From: Promethearchaeia archaeon
GTDB lineage: Archaea; Asgardarchaeota; Lokiarchaeia; Sigyniarchaeales; SOKP01
DNA length: 64,000 nucleotides
Reading direction: 5' to 3'
Assembly: GCA_029856125.1 (NCBI GenBank)
Contig: JAHQWJ010000120.1
Location: 248,001-312,000, forward strand
Under the pieces are notes generated by a model, which saw only the letters and a list, made by a program, of their open reading frames with translations, made no database searches and was not told the DNA's origin. The position numbers and the translations under genes were made by a program. Position 1 is the stretch's first letter. The number at the start of each line of letters is the position of its first letter. This document shows positions 14,970-24,887 of the stretch, piece by piece.

Positions 14970-17900
14970 GTGGTTGAAAATAAAATTAGAAAGATTGAAA
15001 GAAAGGAAACTTTAGTATGTGAAACATGCAATAATACAATTCCAAAAGAGATTCTTGAAAAAAGTGTAGAGGGAGTAAAAAATCTCTATTGCCAATATTG
15101 TGGTGTGTCATTAAATCTCTTTCCCGATCCAATCGATAATATTGTATCTGGCGAGAGTCCTATTATCTCCCCTAATACCCAAAAAGAGTCGAACTTGACA
15201 AAAATTAAGCAAATTAGCCAAAAAAGCGATTTAACTTTGAGTTACTCAAATATAAGGAACGCTCTACGAAGTTATATTTATCAGCTGATTTATCAATTGT
15301 TAACAAACACTCCTGTAACCCTTAAAAAAATGGAGAATAAAAAAGAATTGAAATCTTCGCATATTAATATAATACTCAAAAAACTTTGGAACGAATTAAA
15401 AGACTTGAATCGAAATGATTTAGCTAATCAAGAATTGGTAAGCTCAAGACGAAGAATTAGGAATTATTTTGAAGAATTTCAATCATCGCTGCGACCTTAT
15501 AAAAAATTTCGAAAGGTTAATTTTGCTCTTTTTGCAGAAAACATCGAATTCGTTTTCGGGTTAATTTTAGGTGATTACGAATTCTCGAACCTTGCAACCT
15601 CTAAAAAACGGATAGTACTCAATTTAAAAAAGAGTTTTGGATTTAAATCAGATACGGCAACAACGAATTCGTTTACTTACAACATCTCGTTAATCGTTAG
15701 TAAAAAGATTCGCAGCATACTTAGTCAATATCACATTACAGAGGGGAACGATAATAAATTAGCATTAGATGAAATAATTGGTCATGTTATTGATTATATA
15801 GTCACTAATAAGGATAACTTATCTGATTTAAGTGAATTCAACAACTCCAAAAAGAAAAAGTTTCATAAAACACTGGAAATATTAATCGCCAATTTAAAAA
15901 CTGACTGGATTTATCGCAAGAGCTTTGAAGATCACATCTATAGATTAATTATAGTCGTCAATTCCTTAATGAGCGATGCTGATTATTCTTCCAACCTTAT
16001 TGGATTTGAGCGGCTTATCAGCCAAGGATTAACACAATCAGCTCTCTTTGAAAAAGACCAGGATTTCTCTCCTCATTTTAAACTAAATTTAACTCTGATA
16101 TTGTGTCGAATTATATACATAAAAATAAAGAATTCCCCTAGTATAACCAAATTAAGCTCTCAACCCGTAAATTTGAGCATTACGGAAGAAAATGAAATTA
16201 GAAATTCAATTTTAGATGAAATTACAGCAGGTAAAAAAATCAACTCTCAATTATTGAAGAAGTTTTATAAGTTCTCGCTAGAAAAATTTCAAACTTATTA
16301 TGAAAAATTACAATTAAAATTATCTTCGGATTTGATATATGTGGAGAGCTTTCGTAATTACCTTAGTGACCTTGTAAAACTCGTGTTTACTATCGTACAT
16401 TCAATTTCAAAAAAATCACATCTTACTCAACTCGAACTTGCTGTGGTAAAAGACTTAGCAAACTATAATTTTGAATGGTTTTATAAAAAACCAGAGAGGA
16501 CCTATTTCTATTATTTAAATTCAACTAATCATTCTAATGAAGATGAGAAATCTATTAATCTAACTTTGAATAATCAACACCTTGATAATTCCTCGGAAGA
16601 AAAGCATGTCAACCGAATTCTTAAACTTGCAAAAGAGCTAGTGGATAAAATGCAGCAACAGCAAAATGAGAATCTTAAAGAATTAGGATATGACGGGAGC
16701 ATACCTTTAAAAGAGTTTGTCTTATACGATAAAGATATAGCTAGACTTCTTCAGAAGGGCATTATCAAGGATATAGACGATTTAATCGGCATTAAGGGAA
16801 TGCTTCGATATGGCTTCGTAGGTTTTACTTATAGGGCAATCGACAGAAAAACAATGTTCTTTCAAAGTGGTTTATCGTTCGTCCCCCATCCTAATCGACT
16901 TAATTATTATCTTCGTGACTGTGTTTTCAAGCCTAAGAAATACCAATTTAAAAAAACGGGTACTAATCAAATATATGGTTGGATAGCTAAGGCAATCGAT
17001 AGAGAATGCGGTTTAGCGTCATTTAGGAAGGAAATTGCTGAAGGAAAAATTGGATCTTTATATAAGGCATTAAATAAAATGTTTAAATTTGAGATTACTG
17101 GAGTCTTTTGGGGCGAAAAGTCAGTAAGAAATGCTGAGGACGAGCAAATTGCTGTTACTTTATTAAACACTGATCGCAAAGGATTAATAAGGTTACTTAG
17201 CCGAACGGGTATAGGATACGATATTCTTAATCCTTCCTCTTTAAACATGAAGAAAATAACCGAAATTAGGCGGAAATACGGAATCTCTAAAAGTATGATT
17301 GGAATGGGGTTAAATGATCCATTATCTTCAGGACACGGCGGTTATCCCAAGTATATAAAAAGTTATATTTGGAGGTGTGGTTATTACACAGCGCTTGGTA
17401 TGTTACAGACTCAAATGCACGAAGAAATGAAGAAAAATGGTTTTTATAAAAAATCACTTCCAGCCTTTAGGTGGGAATATGCGAGGTGGTTTGGGAACCT
17501 TAAGCAAGGCAGAGAATTGTTCTTCGAACCTATACTTGAAGGTTTAAAGGAATTGTATGGTTATTCCGAAAGTGACCTTAATAGATTATTCCCACTTGCT
17601 AAGAAATTTGATAAAGAGCTGTTCATTCATTTGACTGAAGAGAACTATGAATTACTTGAAATTGCAGAGAAGATGGGTCACAATGCTGATCATCTAGGAG
17701 ATCTGGCTAAAGATTTAATTCCTCAAGAATACGATTTTATAGAACAATATAAATTTACAAGTAATAAAAAGCAGAGGTCGTTTGAAGATTTACAATATTA
17801 TTTGGTAGCTCAGAAAATATTACGCTATTATTTGGAAGACAAATCAAGAGGTGAAATTATAACGAGTTTTGATGGTGGAATATCTAATGATAATTTCAGA

Positions 17901-18323
17901 GAAGTTCTTAAAAGAGTTTTACATACTCAAAAATATTCTGAACTTCGAAATGTTGCTGAAGAACCCCTGCTAAGGCTTCTAATTTTAGATATTAATCCTT
18001 CACAAGTATCTGACATTGTAGACGATAGTAGATGTTGGATGTCGAAGTTTACGATGTATAAGAAGTTAAAAATTTACTATAAAAACAACCCATTAGTTCA
18101 GCGATTACTTTCTAGGAAGAATCTCAATTCTTTAGAAATGGCAAGAGCAGCTATAGTCGGGACAGAATTAGAGAAATATTATAAGCTGGGACTCTCGGAC
18201 AAGCTTATATTAAGGAAACTCAATAATAAGTACACTTTAACCGAAATAAGAGACTTGACTATATTGATTTGGGGTCGTGATCCCGATTCCGTGAGGTTAA
18301 TGCTCCATATTGGTGTGTTGTAA
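14970..18323 (+). CDS. 1117-residue protein with N-terminal zinc ribbon, unknown function
   Basis: Read from a GTG at 14970. A TATA-like box (TTTATTTAAA, about 14950-14959) lies only about 20 bases upstream, so the mRNA may be almost leaderless. Residues of about 17-47 form a zinc ribbon (CETCNNTIP...CQYCGVS). The next 480 residues are helical and lysine-rich with a low-complexity feel. From about residue 555 onwards the sequence becomes better structured, with aromatic- and glycine-rich stretches (GMGLNDPLSSGHGGYPKYI, and RWEYARWFGNLKQGRELFF). I recognise no catalytic motif, membrane segment or signal. The two-part architecture suggests a sensor or adaptor N-half and a folded C-terminal domain of unknown type. 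It is divergent from the exported toroid-like protein. Confidence 0.65.
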   Translation: MVENKIRKIERKETLVCETCNNTIPKEILEKSVEGVKNLYCQYCGVSLNLFPDPIDNIVSGESPIISPNTQKESNLTKIKQISQKSDLTLSYSNIRNALRSYIYQLIYQLLTNTPVTLKKMENKKELKSSHINIILKKLWNELKDLNRNDLANQELVSSRRRIRNYFEEFQSSLRPYKKFRKVNFALFAENIEFVFGLILGDYEFSNLATSKKRIVLNLKKSFGFKSDTATTNSFTYNISLIVSKKIRSILSQYHITEGNDNKLALDEIIGHVIDYIVTNKDNLSDLSEFNNSKKKKFHKTLEILIANLKTDWIYRKSFEDHIYRLIIVVNSLMSDADYSSNLIGFERLISQGLTQSALFEKDQDFSPHFKLNLTLILCRIIYIKIKNSPSITKLSSQPVNLSITEENEIRNSILDEITAGKKINSQLLKKFYKFSLEKFQTYYEKLQLKLSSDLIYVESFRNYLSDLVKLVFTIVHSISKKSHLTQLELAVVKDLANYNFEWFYKKPERTYFYYLNSTNHSNEDEKSINLTLNNQHLDNSSEEKHVNRILKLAKELVDKMQQQQNENLKELGYDGSIPLKEFVLYDKDIARLLQKGIIKDIDDLIGIKGMLRYGFVGFTYRAIDRKTMFFQSGLSFVPHPNRLNYYLRDCVFKPKKYQFKKTGTNQIYGWIAKAIDRECGLASFRKEIAEGKIGSLYKALNKMFKFEITGVFWGEKSVRNAEDEQIAVTLLNTDRKGLIRLLSRTGIGYDILNPSSLNMKKITEIRRKYGISKSMIGMGLNDPLSSGHGGYPKYIKSYIWRCGYYTALGMLQTQMHEEMKKNGFYKKSLPAFRWEYARWFGNLKQGRELFFEPILEGLKELYGYSESDLNRLFPLAKKFDKELFIHLTEENYELLEIAEKMGHNADHLGDLAKDLIPQEYDFIEQYKFTSNKKQRSFEDLQYYLVAQKILRYYLEDKSRGEIITSFDGGISNDNFREVLKRVLHTQKYSELRNVAEEPLLRLLILDINPSQVSDIVDDSRCWMSKFTMYKKLKIYYKNNPLVQRLLSRKNLNSLEMARAAIVGTELEKYYKLGLSDKLILRKLNNKYTLTEIRDLTILIWGRDPDSVRLMLHIGVL

Positions 18324-18493
18324 GGAATATAAATATCGCAATATCATTGTTAAATAACAGTTTTCCATGTAAATTAAGTTTTACATGAGTTAAAAGCGAG
18401 AATTCTACTCTTATTTAATCATGTGTTTCTCTGTTTTTACTGGAAACGAAGCAAAAGTTTGAGCTTTTTATAGTTTTAACGTAAAAAACTATC

Positions 18494-19300
18494 ATGGGAA
18501 TTCACGATCACTCGGCAATAGTATCAAAAATAAAACGAGCACCTGAGAAAGCGAATATTCACAATCTCTTTATCTTTAACAAATCTGGAATATGTATCTA
18601 TGGTTTAAATCTCACAAATCTTTACCCTATAGAGCAAGAACAGCTTATCTCTTCTTACTTTACAGCTCTAATGTCATTCACAAAAGAATTGATTGGAGAA
18701 AAAATTAAAACCTTAGAAATTAGCGGTGGAATTAAATTGGTAGTATTTGAAAAAAAATCATTATTTTACAGTATTCTTTGTAGTACAATTGAAAATTTAG
18801 AGTTTCTTGAAGATTTAATTTCTAAAATTGAATCGCAATTTATGAATTATGTTAATAAAAATAACATAAAAATGGATTTAGAATATGTTTACGACGAGCA
18901 TTTAAACTATCTCATAGAGGATATTATCAAGGAGCCTTTTACCAACGAATTCGATATTGTTAAACAAAAAGAGGTAATAAATTTCCTTATCGATTTTAAG
19001 TCAAACGACGATATTAAAGGTGTTATTCTTTTAACTCATAGAGGAAATGTAATTTACTCATCAATAAATAACATTATGTTGAAACCATTCCTAAAAGAAG
19101 TGGATTTTAGGGTGAAAATATCGAATAATTCTATTTTAAAATTATTTTATACTTCTAAAAACAAGGAGTTAATTTTTTCTGAAAATATTAACGATCTGTT
19201 TATAGTTATTCTTATTTTTGAAAGTAAAATTAAATTTGGAATAGCTGAGTTTTATTTACAGAAAGTTGTAAGAAAAATTAAGAACTTAATTGGACTGTAA
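18494..19300 (+). CDS. Longin/roadblock-like domain protein
   Basis: 268 residues. The first 130 residues have the alternating pattern of a longin/roadblock-type profilin-like fold: strand (NLFIFNKSGICIYG), helix (EQLISSYFTALMSFTKEL), strands (TLEISGGIKLVVFEKK and LFYSILC), then a long helix (LEFLEDLISKIESQFMNYV). A second, shorter half (about 160-265) may repeat the fold (IKGVILLTHRGNVIYSS). Such proteins are abundant in Asgard archaea, where they are proposed partners of Ras-like small GTPases; no GTPase gene is present in this window. A TATA-like box (CTTTTTATAG, about 18463-18472) sits about 25 bases before the ATG, fitting a leaderless mRNA. The protein is cytoplasmic. The fold call rests on pattern only. 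Confidence 0.6.
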   Translation: MGIHDHSAIVSKIKRAPEKANIHNLFIFNKSGICIYGLNLTNLYPIEQEQLISSYFTALMSFTKELIGEKIKTLEISGGIKLVVFEKKSLFYSILCSTIENLEFLEDLISKIESQFMNYVNKNNIKMDLEYVYDEHLNYLIEDIIKEPFTNEFDIVKQKEVINFLIDFKSNDDIKGVILLTHRGNVIYSSINNIMLKPFLKEVDFRVKISNNSILKLFYTSKNKELIFSENINDLFIVILIFESKIKFGIAEFYLQKVVRKIKNLIGL

Positions 19301-19451
19301 CTAAGGATAGCGTTAAGTTAATACAACTTAATTTGAAATATTCACACTTGAAATTGAGAAACTGTAAACATGAATTCTTTATGATTTATAAAATACAAAT
19401 TAAAATATCTTAATAAATAATAAAATGTAAAAACTTAAAGTGAAATTTTAA

Positions 19452-19955
19452 ATGACCAAATCAGAAGAGGGATTAAAAACAGCTTTTGCTGGTGAATCCC
19501 AAGCTAATAGGAAGTACTTGGCTTTTTCGAAAAAAGCTGAGCAAGAAGGCTTTCCCGGTGTAGCACGTTTATTCCACGCTGCTGCTGCCGCCGAAACGGT
19601 GCACGCTAATAATCACCTGCGAGTCTTAAAAGGCATCAAATCAACCGCTGAAAACTTAAAAGAAGCAATTGAAGGGGAATTTTCTGAGTTTACAAATATG
19701 TATCCCGAATTCATAGAAAATGCAAAAACTGATGGAAACCAAAGCGCTGAACGTTCTTTTAATTACGCTAATGATGTCGAAAAAGTACACCATAAATTAT
19801 TCAAAAAAGCATTAGAGTTACTGGAAAATGGGAAAGATCTAGAAAACAAACCAATGTATGTCTGTTCTGTTTGCGGATATACACAAGAAGGAAACCCTCC
19901 AGATACATGTCCCGTTTGTAATTCTCCTAAAAAGGTTTTTAATAAAATCGATTAG
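19452..19955 (+). CDS. rbr: Rubrerythrin
   Basis: 167 residues, the normal size for this family. The N-terminal four-helix bundle carries the diiron ligands expected for rubrerythrin: Glu15 (in the FAGESQAN motif), Glu48 and His51 (AAETVHA), and Glu110 and His113 (EKVHH), with further Glu residues near 74-80. The C-terminal rubredoxin-like domain has Cys138, Cys141, Cys153 and Cys156 binding one iron. Rubrerythrins reduce hydrogen peroxide in anaerobes using electrons from rubredoxin or NADH-linked reductases. This indicates an anaerobic host that meets occasional oxidative stress. The gene ends 16 bases from the stop of the convergent radical SAM gene, with a T9 run at the junction. Confidence 0.95.
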   Translation: MTKSEEGLKTAFAGESQANRKYLAFSKKAEQEGFPGVARLFHAAAAAETVHANNHLRVLKGIKSTAENLKEAIEGEFSEFTNMYPEFIENAKTDGNQSAERSFNYANDVEKVHHKLFKKALELLENGKDLENKPMYVCSVCGYTQEGNPPDTCPVCNSPKKVFNKID

Positions 19956-19964
19956 AAACTTATC

Positions 19965-19973
19965 TTTTTTTTT
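19965..19973 (+). terminator. Poly-T tract after rubrerythrin
   Basis: Nine T residues begin 9 bases after the rubrerythrin stop codon and overlap the stop codon of the convergent radical SAM gene. It is a likely archaeal U-run terminator for the plus-strand transcript. Confidence 0.5.
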
Positions 19974-21555
19974 AAATTGTCCAAGGCTTATAACCGCCCT
20001 GTATTTTACGGAAATAATCATCAATTGAGAATCCCAATTCCTTTTCAGCCCTGCGCAACGCGCCCATAGTTGCTCCATAAGCGTAATACCGTAATAGTAA
20101 TTCGGAAATAGAAGAATCACCTAAAGAGATAAGTGCCTGTAATCTCGCAGCGTTGAGTGTTCTTTTTATGTGTTTGAATTTAATTTTAATTGAAGATAAA
20201 CGTCCTAATTCGTTTTCTAAGGTTTTAAATCTCTCCAATAAAATATTTAGATTTTCAGATAAATAATAATGGCATTCATTCTCATATGGGGTGTTTAATT
20301 TAGGAATAAATGGGTTTATATTTACTTTTAATTGATTTCTAGTAAAACCTAACTTTTCAATAGATTTTAAGAGAGTAACTATATCTAAAATATCGTCATC
20401 AGTTTCCTTAGGTAATCCAATTATAAAATAAAATTTTACATTTTTAATTTTGGACTCCCGAATCATTTCTATTGCGCGGAAAATTGAATCATTAGAAACT
20501 TTTTTGTTTAAGTCATATCTTAGCGAATCATTACCCGTTTCAGGAGCTATTGTAATTGTTTTTATATCGCTTCGCTCAAGGATTTGAATAATTTTGGGTG
20601 TGATATGTTCAATTCTTATTGAGGGTAAACTAAATCGTTTACTAGAGTTAAGTATAAACTCACAGATTTCAGAAAATCGAGGATGTGAGGAGACACAGGA
20701 ACCTATAAGGCTAAATTTTTCAAAATTTGAATAATTCAATCCATTTTTAATCGATTTAATAATTTCATCGAAACTTTTATTTCTGAAAGGGTAGTTATGA
20801 AAAGAAGATAAACAAAACTTACAGCGAAAGGGACACCCCCTATTTATTTCAACAAAATAATTTTCTTCAAAAATCTTTTTTATATTATCACTTTTCGATA
20901 ATAATTGGTATGTTGGAGTAGGTGATTGATCCAAATTTTCCAACACAGCACGATTTACAGGATTATCTATACTTGGGATATAAATACCTTCAATTTCTGA
21001 AACTTTGTTAAAAAAATCTTCAGTAGAATAATTGTTGGTTTTAAATTCTAAAAATTTATCAAAAAAATCTTTCAGGTTTGGCTCAGCATCTCCAATAAAA
21101 AAAAGATCAAACACTTTACTCATTGGTAAGGGATTAGAAGTTATAGCAGGACCACCACCTATTATTAGAGGATAATGTTCTGAATTTCGAGATAAATTGC
21201 TTAATCGCTTCTTAGATTCCAAAGGAATTTGAGCTTTTTCCAAAATCCATAAGATGTTTTTGAAATTGTTTTCATAATGAACGGAAAATCCTAAAATATC
21301 AAAATCTGTAGGTAATAACGCATTTTCAATGCTTCGAATGCGATTGATAGGAGAGTAGTCGTCAGACGCGGGATATTTTATATTTTCTGGAAGGAAAAAT
21401 CGTTCACAAGCATAATTTGGAATCGAATTTATCATAAAGTAGAGCAATCTAATAGAATAAGAGGACATACCCATTTGATATGTATTTGGATAAATTAATC
21501 CAAACGATAAATCAATTTTTCTCCAATCTTTGATAATTATGTTTTCTTCAAACAT
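19972..21555 (-). CDS. B12-binding-domain-type radical SAM protein
   Basis: 527 residues, ATG at 21555. The N-terminal 200 residues look like the Rossmann-type cobalamin-binding module found before radical SAM cores (LGFSVHYEN, IIGGGPAITSNPLP, FIGDAEPN). The classical DxHxxG B12 histidine motif is not obvious, so cobalamin may not be bound. The radical SAM motif CxxxCxxC is Cys241, Cys245 and Cys248 (RGCPFRCKFC), binding a 4Fe-4S cluster and S-adenosylmethionine. A TIAPETGNDSLR segment at about residues 335-346 matches the barrel region of this family. The substrate is unknown; relatives methylate or rearrange diverse molecules. It lies 36 bases downstream of the sirtuin gene on the same strand, so the two are probably co-transcribed. 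Confidence 0.85.
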   Translation of the reverse strand: MFEENIIIKDWRKIDLSFGLIYPNTYQMGMSSYSIRLLYFMINSIPNYACERFFLPENIKYPASDDYSPINRIRSIENALLPTDFDILGFSVHYENNFKNILWILEKAQIPLESKKRLSNLSRNSEHYPLIIGGGPAITSNPLPMSKVFDLFFIGDAEPNLKDFFDKFLEFKTNNYSTEDFFNKVSEIEGIYIPSIDNPVNRAVLENLDQSPTPTYQLLSKSDNIKKIFEENYFVEINRGCPFRCKFCLSSFHNYPFRNKSFDEIIKSIKNGLNYSNFEKFSLIGSCVSSHPRFSEICEFILNSSKRFSLPSIRIEHITPKIIQILERSDIKTITIAPETGNDSLRYDLNKKVSNDSIFRAIEMIRESKIKNVKFYFIIGLPKETDDDILDIVTLLKSIEKLGFTRNQLKVNINPFIPKLNTPYENECHYYLSENLNILLERFKTLENELGRLSSIKIKFKHIKRTLNAARLQALISLGDSSISELLLRYYAYGATMGALRRAEKELGFSIDDYFRKIQGGYKPWTI

Positions 21556-21591
21556 ACAGAAATTACCATAATTCGTTAGAACATTGTATGA

Positions 21592-22392
21592 TCAAGAATC
21601 TAGCTCCCGTCCTTTTAATAATTTCTTAATTTCTCCAACAATTAAAGGTAAAACTCTCCCAATTTTATGGTTAATTACAACCTCTGCTTTCTCATCTAAG
21701 TCTGTTCTCTCATCATTTACTATTATTAACTTTCCCTTTTCTCTTAATGTATATAACGGTAAATCACACACAGGAGCAACTGAAAGGGAAGACCCTGCAA
21801 TTAACATTACATCCGCTTTCTGAGCTAAAGCTTGAGATTGGTACATCTCGAACCGGGGTGGAGCTTCACCGAACAAAACAACAGAGGGTTTAAGGGGAGA
21901 AGCGCAATAATCACATGAAGGTCCTGTTTTCTTCTCTTTTTTTAATTTTCGAAAGATTTGTTCTTTTGTATATGATGCTCTACATCCAAAGCAAGTAAAC
22001 CTATTGACGCTTCCGTGGATTTCATAAACTATTACAGAACCAGACTGTTGATGAAGTTCATCTATATTTTGAGTGATTACTGCTTTCAATATACCCAAAT
22101 CTTCGAGCTCTGCAAGAGCGTAATGCCCTAAATTCGGTTTTGCTCTAAATATATTTGGAGCAATCTTTTTAGCCATTTCCCAGAATTTAGTTGGATTTTT
22201 AAGAAACGATTGTATGTTTCCATAAATTTCTGGCTTGTATTTTTCCCAAAGGCCTCCCTCGCTTCTAAAATCCGGGATGCCTGATTCTGTAGAGATTCCC
22301 GCCCCAGTTAACGCTATAGCTTCTTTTGAATTAAAAAGTAAATTTGCTGCTTGCTGAATTTTCTTTTTTTCAAGTAAATTAATAATTTTCAT
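21592..22392 (-). CDS. Sir2-family NAD-dependent protein deacylase (sirtuin)
   Basis: 266 residues with all sirtuin landmarks. These are the NAD-binding GAGIS (30-34) and PDFRS (40-44), the QNID motif (108-111), the catalytic His126 in the HGS motif, and the structural zinc site Cys134, Cys137, Cys160 and Cys163. The FGE (174-176) and GSSLSVAP (200-207) segments complete the cofactor pocket. It removes acyl groups from lysine side chains, producing nicotinamide and O-acyl-ADP-ribose. Possible substrates include chromatin proteins and acetyl-CoA-producing enzymes; one candidate family, the ADP-forming CoA ligases, is represented at 47781, but no specific pairing can be claimed. The Sir5-type Ala-Tyr-Arg residues for succinyl-lysine are not seen. 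It is the first gene of a probable two-gene unit with the radical SAM gene. Confidence 0.93.
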   Translation of the reverse strand: MKIINLLEKKKIQQAANLLFNSKEAIALTGAGISTESGIPDFRSEGGLWEKYKPEIYGNIQSFLKNPTKFWEMAKKIAPNIFRAKPNLGHYALAELEDLGILKAVITQNIDELHQQSGSVIVYEIHGSVNRFTCFGCRASYTKEQIFRKLKKEKKTGPSCDYCASPLKPSVVLFGEAPPRFEMYQSQALAQKADVMLIAGSSLSVAPVCDLPLYTLREKGKLIIVNDERTDLDEKAEVVINHKIGRVLPLIVGEIKKLLKGRELDS

Positions 22393-22652
22393 GTACTTTG
22401 GTTAGAATTTCTAGATTAAGAATTGAATATAGATACGATGTTCTAATGGCTCGATTATTTTTATAATATTTTTAGAAATTATTAAAAGTTACTTGTTATA
22501 AACGTACAGAAAAACTATAAAATTCCTAAAATTAAAATATCTCTTATATATTCTTTTATTTAAACTTGATTCAAAGGAAAAGAATTATATTTTTCGTTAA
22601 TTTAAATTCTTTAAGGGATATTTTAAGTGATAAACTATTGTTTCTTTAGAAA

Positions 22653-23540
22653 ATGATTACTGGTTTCTCTATAATCTTAGATGATGATGTGTTATATGTT
22701 TCAAATGAAAATAAGTATCCTACATTTGAAATAGTATTATTTGTCAAGAAGTTAATAAGTAGTCTTAATCCTAAAAATTTTTGGCGTTTAACTAATATCT
22801 ATTTCGAAGGAGAGACTGGTAAAGAACGAATGATAATAAAGCACATAGTCACAGAGAATGATCAAAACCTATTTTTTTGTATAACAGGTGATTTCCTTTC
22901 TAATTCTGAAGAAATTTCTAAACTCATGGCAGAATATTACGAAAAAGTTACATTGAACTATGAAACTGTAGAATTTATTCAAAAAGCCTCAAAAAATTCC
23001 GAATTCTCAAAAATTATCAAGCTCATTACTGCTTATCTATGGGATAAATATCGAGAACCATTGGAAGATGAAAATATAGATTTAAAATGTTCTGATACAG
23101 AAAATAAAATAATATACTGTGGGATTTCTTCTCAGGGATTGCCAATTATTTCACAATTATACGACAAAACGCTTCTACACAACTTTCATAGAGAAATTAC
23201 AGGTGAAAATATAGAATTGCTTAGCTCAAATATTTCAGCTAATTTAGCTACGATAGCTATGAATACTCAAATCAGAGCTAAAACTAATATTAAAGAAGTT
23301 CATTTTGATGATTTAGGGGAAAATGGATGCAAGAAAATAATTCTCTATAGTAATATTAACGAATATTCCTTAGATTTCATTGCTTCTGGGGATTTTGTTA
23401 AAATTAAGGAAATTTTCAAACAATTAGAAGATAATTTCTCTCAAGAACAAGTTTTAAAGAAGGAGTTCATGGGTGATTTAAAACCATATAGATATTTAAA
23501 AACCCACCTCGATGATATGATCCTTCAATTTGATCAATAA
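22653..23540 (+). CDS. Longin-like domain protein, probable
   Basis: 295 residues. The N-terminal segment opens with a strand-turn-strand (ITGFSIILDDDVLYVS) followed by helix, two strands (RMIIKHIVTE and NLFFCITG) and a long helix (SEEISKLMAEYYEKV), the order of a longin-like profilin fold. The second half (about 155-285) repeats a similar pattern (KIIYCGISSQGLPIIS), suggesting two tandem longin-like units. There are no membrane segments. Similar tandem proteins occur with small-GTPase systems in Asgard genomes. It differs in sequence from the protein at 18494, so the two are at most distant relatives. It is followed 31 bases later by the nucleotidyltransferase gene, which has its own TATA-like box. 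The assignment is tentative. Confidence 0.5.
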   Translation: MITGFSIILDDDVLYVSNENKYPTFEIVLFVKKLISSLNPKNFWRLTNIYFEGETGKERMIIKHIVTENDQNLFFCITGDFLSNSEEISKLMAEYYEKVTLNYETVEFIQKASKNSEFSKIIKLITAYLWDKYREPLEDENIDLKCSDTENKIIYCGISSQGLPIISQLYDKTLLHNFHREITGENIELLSSNISANLATIAMNTQIRAKTNIKEVHFDDLGENGCKKIILYSNINEYSLDFIASGDFVKIKEIFKQLEDNFSQEQVLKKEFMGDLKPYRYLKTHLDDMILQFDQ

Positions 23541-23571
23541 TTCCTAAATAAAATGTTTCTTTCTTATTCTT

Positions 23572-24861
23572 ATGAAGGCTGTTATTTTAGCAGCAGGAAA
23601 AGGTAGCCGGCTTAATCCCATCACATCTACGGTACCAAAACCAATGATTCCTATTGGAGGTAAACCATTATTAGAACACGCTTTATTAAACTTAAGAGAT
23701 ATAGGTGTTCAAGAAATTTTAATAATCGTCGGATACAAGGAAGAAATTATAAAGAATTATTTTGGTAATGGACTATCAAAATTCAAAGTTAAGATCCAAT
23801 ATACTACACAATTAGAACACTTAGGAACAGCTCACGCTGTTGGTTTTGCTAAAGATTTCGTAGGGGATGATGATTTTTTCCTAATGTATGGTGATTTATT
23901 AACAGATCCACAAGTATTTAAAGACATTTTAGAGATTTACCAGAAAAGTAGCTGCGAAGGATTAATTTCATTATTTGAAGTCAACAATCCTCAAGAGTAT
24001 GGGATTATTTCATTGAGCAATGAAGGATATGTTGAAAAAATATCTGAAAAACCTTCTATAGATTTAAATCTTGGTAATCTAGCGAATGCTGGAATATTCA
24101 TCTTTAATCCTTTAATATTCGAAGCTATAGAATTAACAGAGTTATCTGTACGAAATGAATATGAGTTTACTGATTCAATGCAAATTTTGATTAACCAGTT
24201 AAAGGGAAAAATTAAAGGGTATATTATAAAGGATTTATTCTGGAGTGATATAGGATTACCTTGGCATCTTTTAGACGCAAATGAATTTATATTAAAAAGA
24301 TTGAAATCCAGTTTGGAAGGAAAAATTGAAGAAAATGTAAATGTGTCAGGTAATGTTTTCATCGGCAAAAATACATTAGTTAAATCAGGTTCTTACATTC
24401 AAGGACCTTGTTATATTGGAGAAAAATCCTTAATTGGCCCAAATGCATACATACGGCCATACACCTACATCGGTAATAATTGTCACATTGGAATGTCTGA
24501 GGTTAAGAATTCGTTAATTTTCTCAAATACCTCTATTCCTCATTTCAATTATATTGGCGATTCTATTATATGTGAAAATGTTAATCTCGGGGCAGGTACA
24601 AAAATATCCAACCTAAGATTTGATAATAAGAGTATATCGATGATTATCAAAGGAAAATCCATCAATTCAGGGAGAAGAAAATTAGGTGCTATTATTGGAC
24701 CAAACACGCAAACGGGAATTAATTCCAGCATAATGTGTGGCAAAAAAATCGGGCGAGATTCGATAATAGGTGCTCATACAATTGTAAACGAAGATATTCC
24801 GTCTAATACTTTATACTACCAAAATGAAAACGGGATAATAAAAAAAGCTAGAAAAACATGA
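23572..24861 (+). CDS. Sugar-1-phosphate nucleotidyltransferase with left-handed beta-helix C-terminus
   Basis: 429 residues, two domains. The N-terminal Rossmann-like nucleotidyltransferase has the signature AAGKGSRL (7-14), PKPMIPIGGKP, a LMYGDLLTD metal-binding Asp segment and VEKISEKP. The C-terminal part (about 250-429) is made of hexapeptide repeats of a left-handed beta-helix, as in archaeal bifunctional enzymes of the ST0452 or GlmU-like type. It should convert a hexose-1-phosphate (or its N-acetylated amino form) plus NTP to an NDP-sugar. The helix may acetylate an amino sugar or only oligomerise the protein. The product feeds surface glycan or glycoprotein synthesis. A TATA-like CCTAAATAAA element lies about 25 bases before the ATG, suggesting a leaderless mRNA. 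The substrate sugar is not decidable here. Confidence 0.88.
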   Translation: MKAVILAAGKGSRLNPITSTVPKPMIPIGGKPLLEHALLNLRDIGVQEILIIVGYKEEIIKNYFGNGLSKFKVKIQYTTQLEHLGTAHAVGFAKDFVGDDDFFLMYGDLLTDPQVFKDILEIYQKSSCEGLISLFEVNNPQEYGIISLSNEGYVEKISEKPSIDLNLGNLANAGIFIFNPLIFEAIELTELSVRNEYEFTDSMQILINQLKGKIKGYIIKDLFWSDIGLPWHLLDANEFILKRLKSSLEGKIEENVNVSGNVFIGKNTLVKSGSYIQGPCYIGEKSLIGPNAYIRPYTYIGNNCHIGMSEVKNSLIFSNTSIPHFNYIGDSIICENVNLGAGTKISNLRFDNKSISMIIKGKSINSGRRKLGAIIGPNTQTGINSSIMCGKKIGRDSIIGAHTIVNEDIPSNTLYYQNENGIIKKARKT

Positions 24862-24887
24862 AATAATTAGATTTAAAAATCCTAAAT

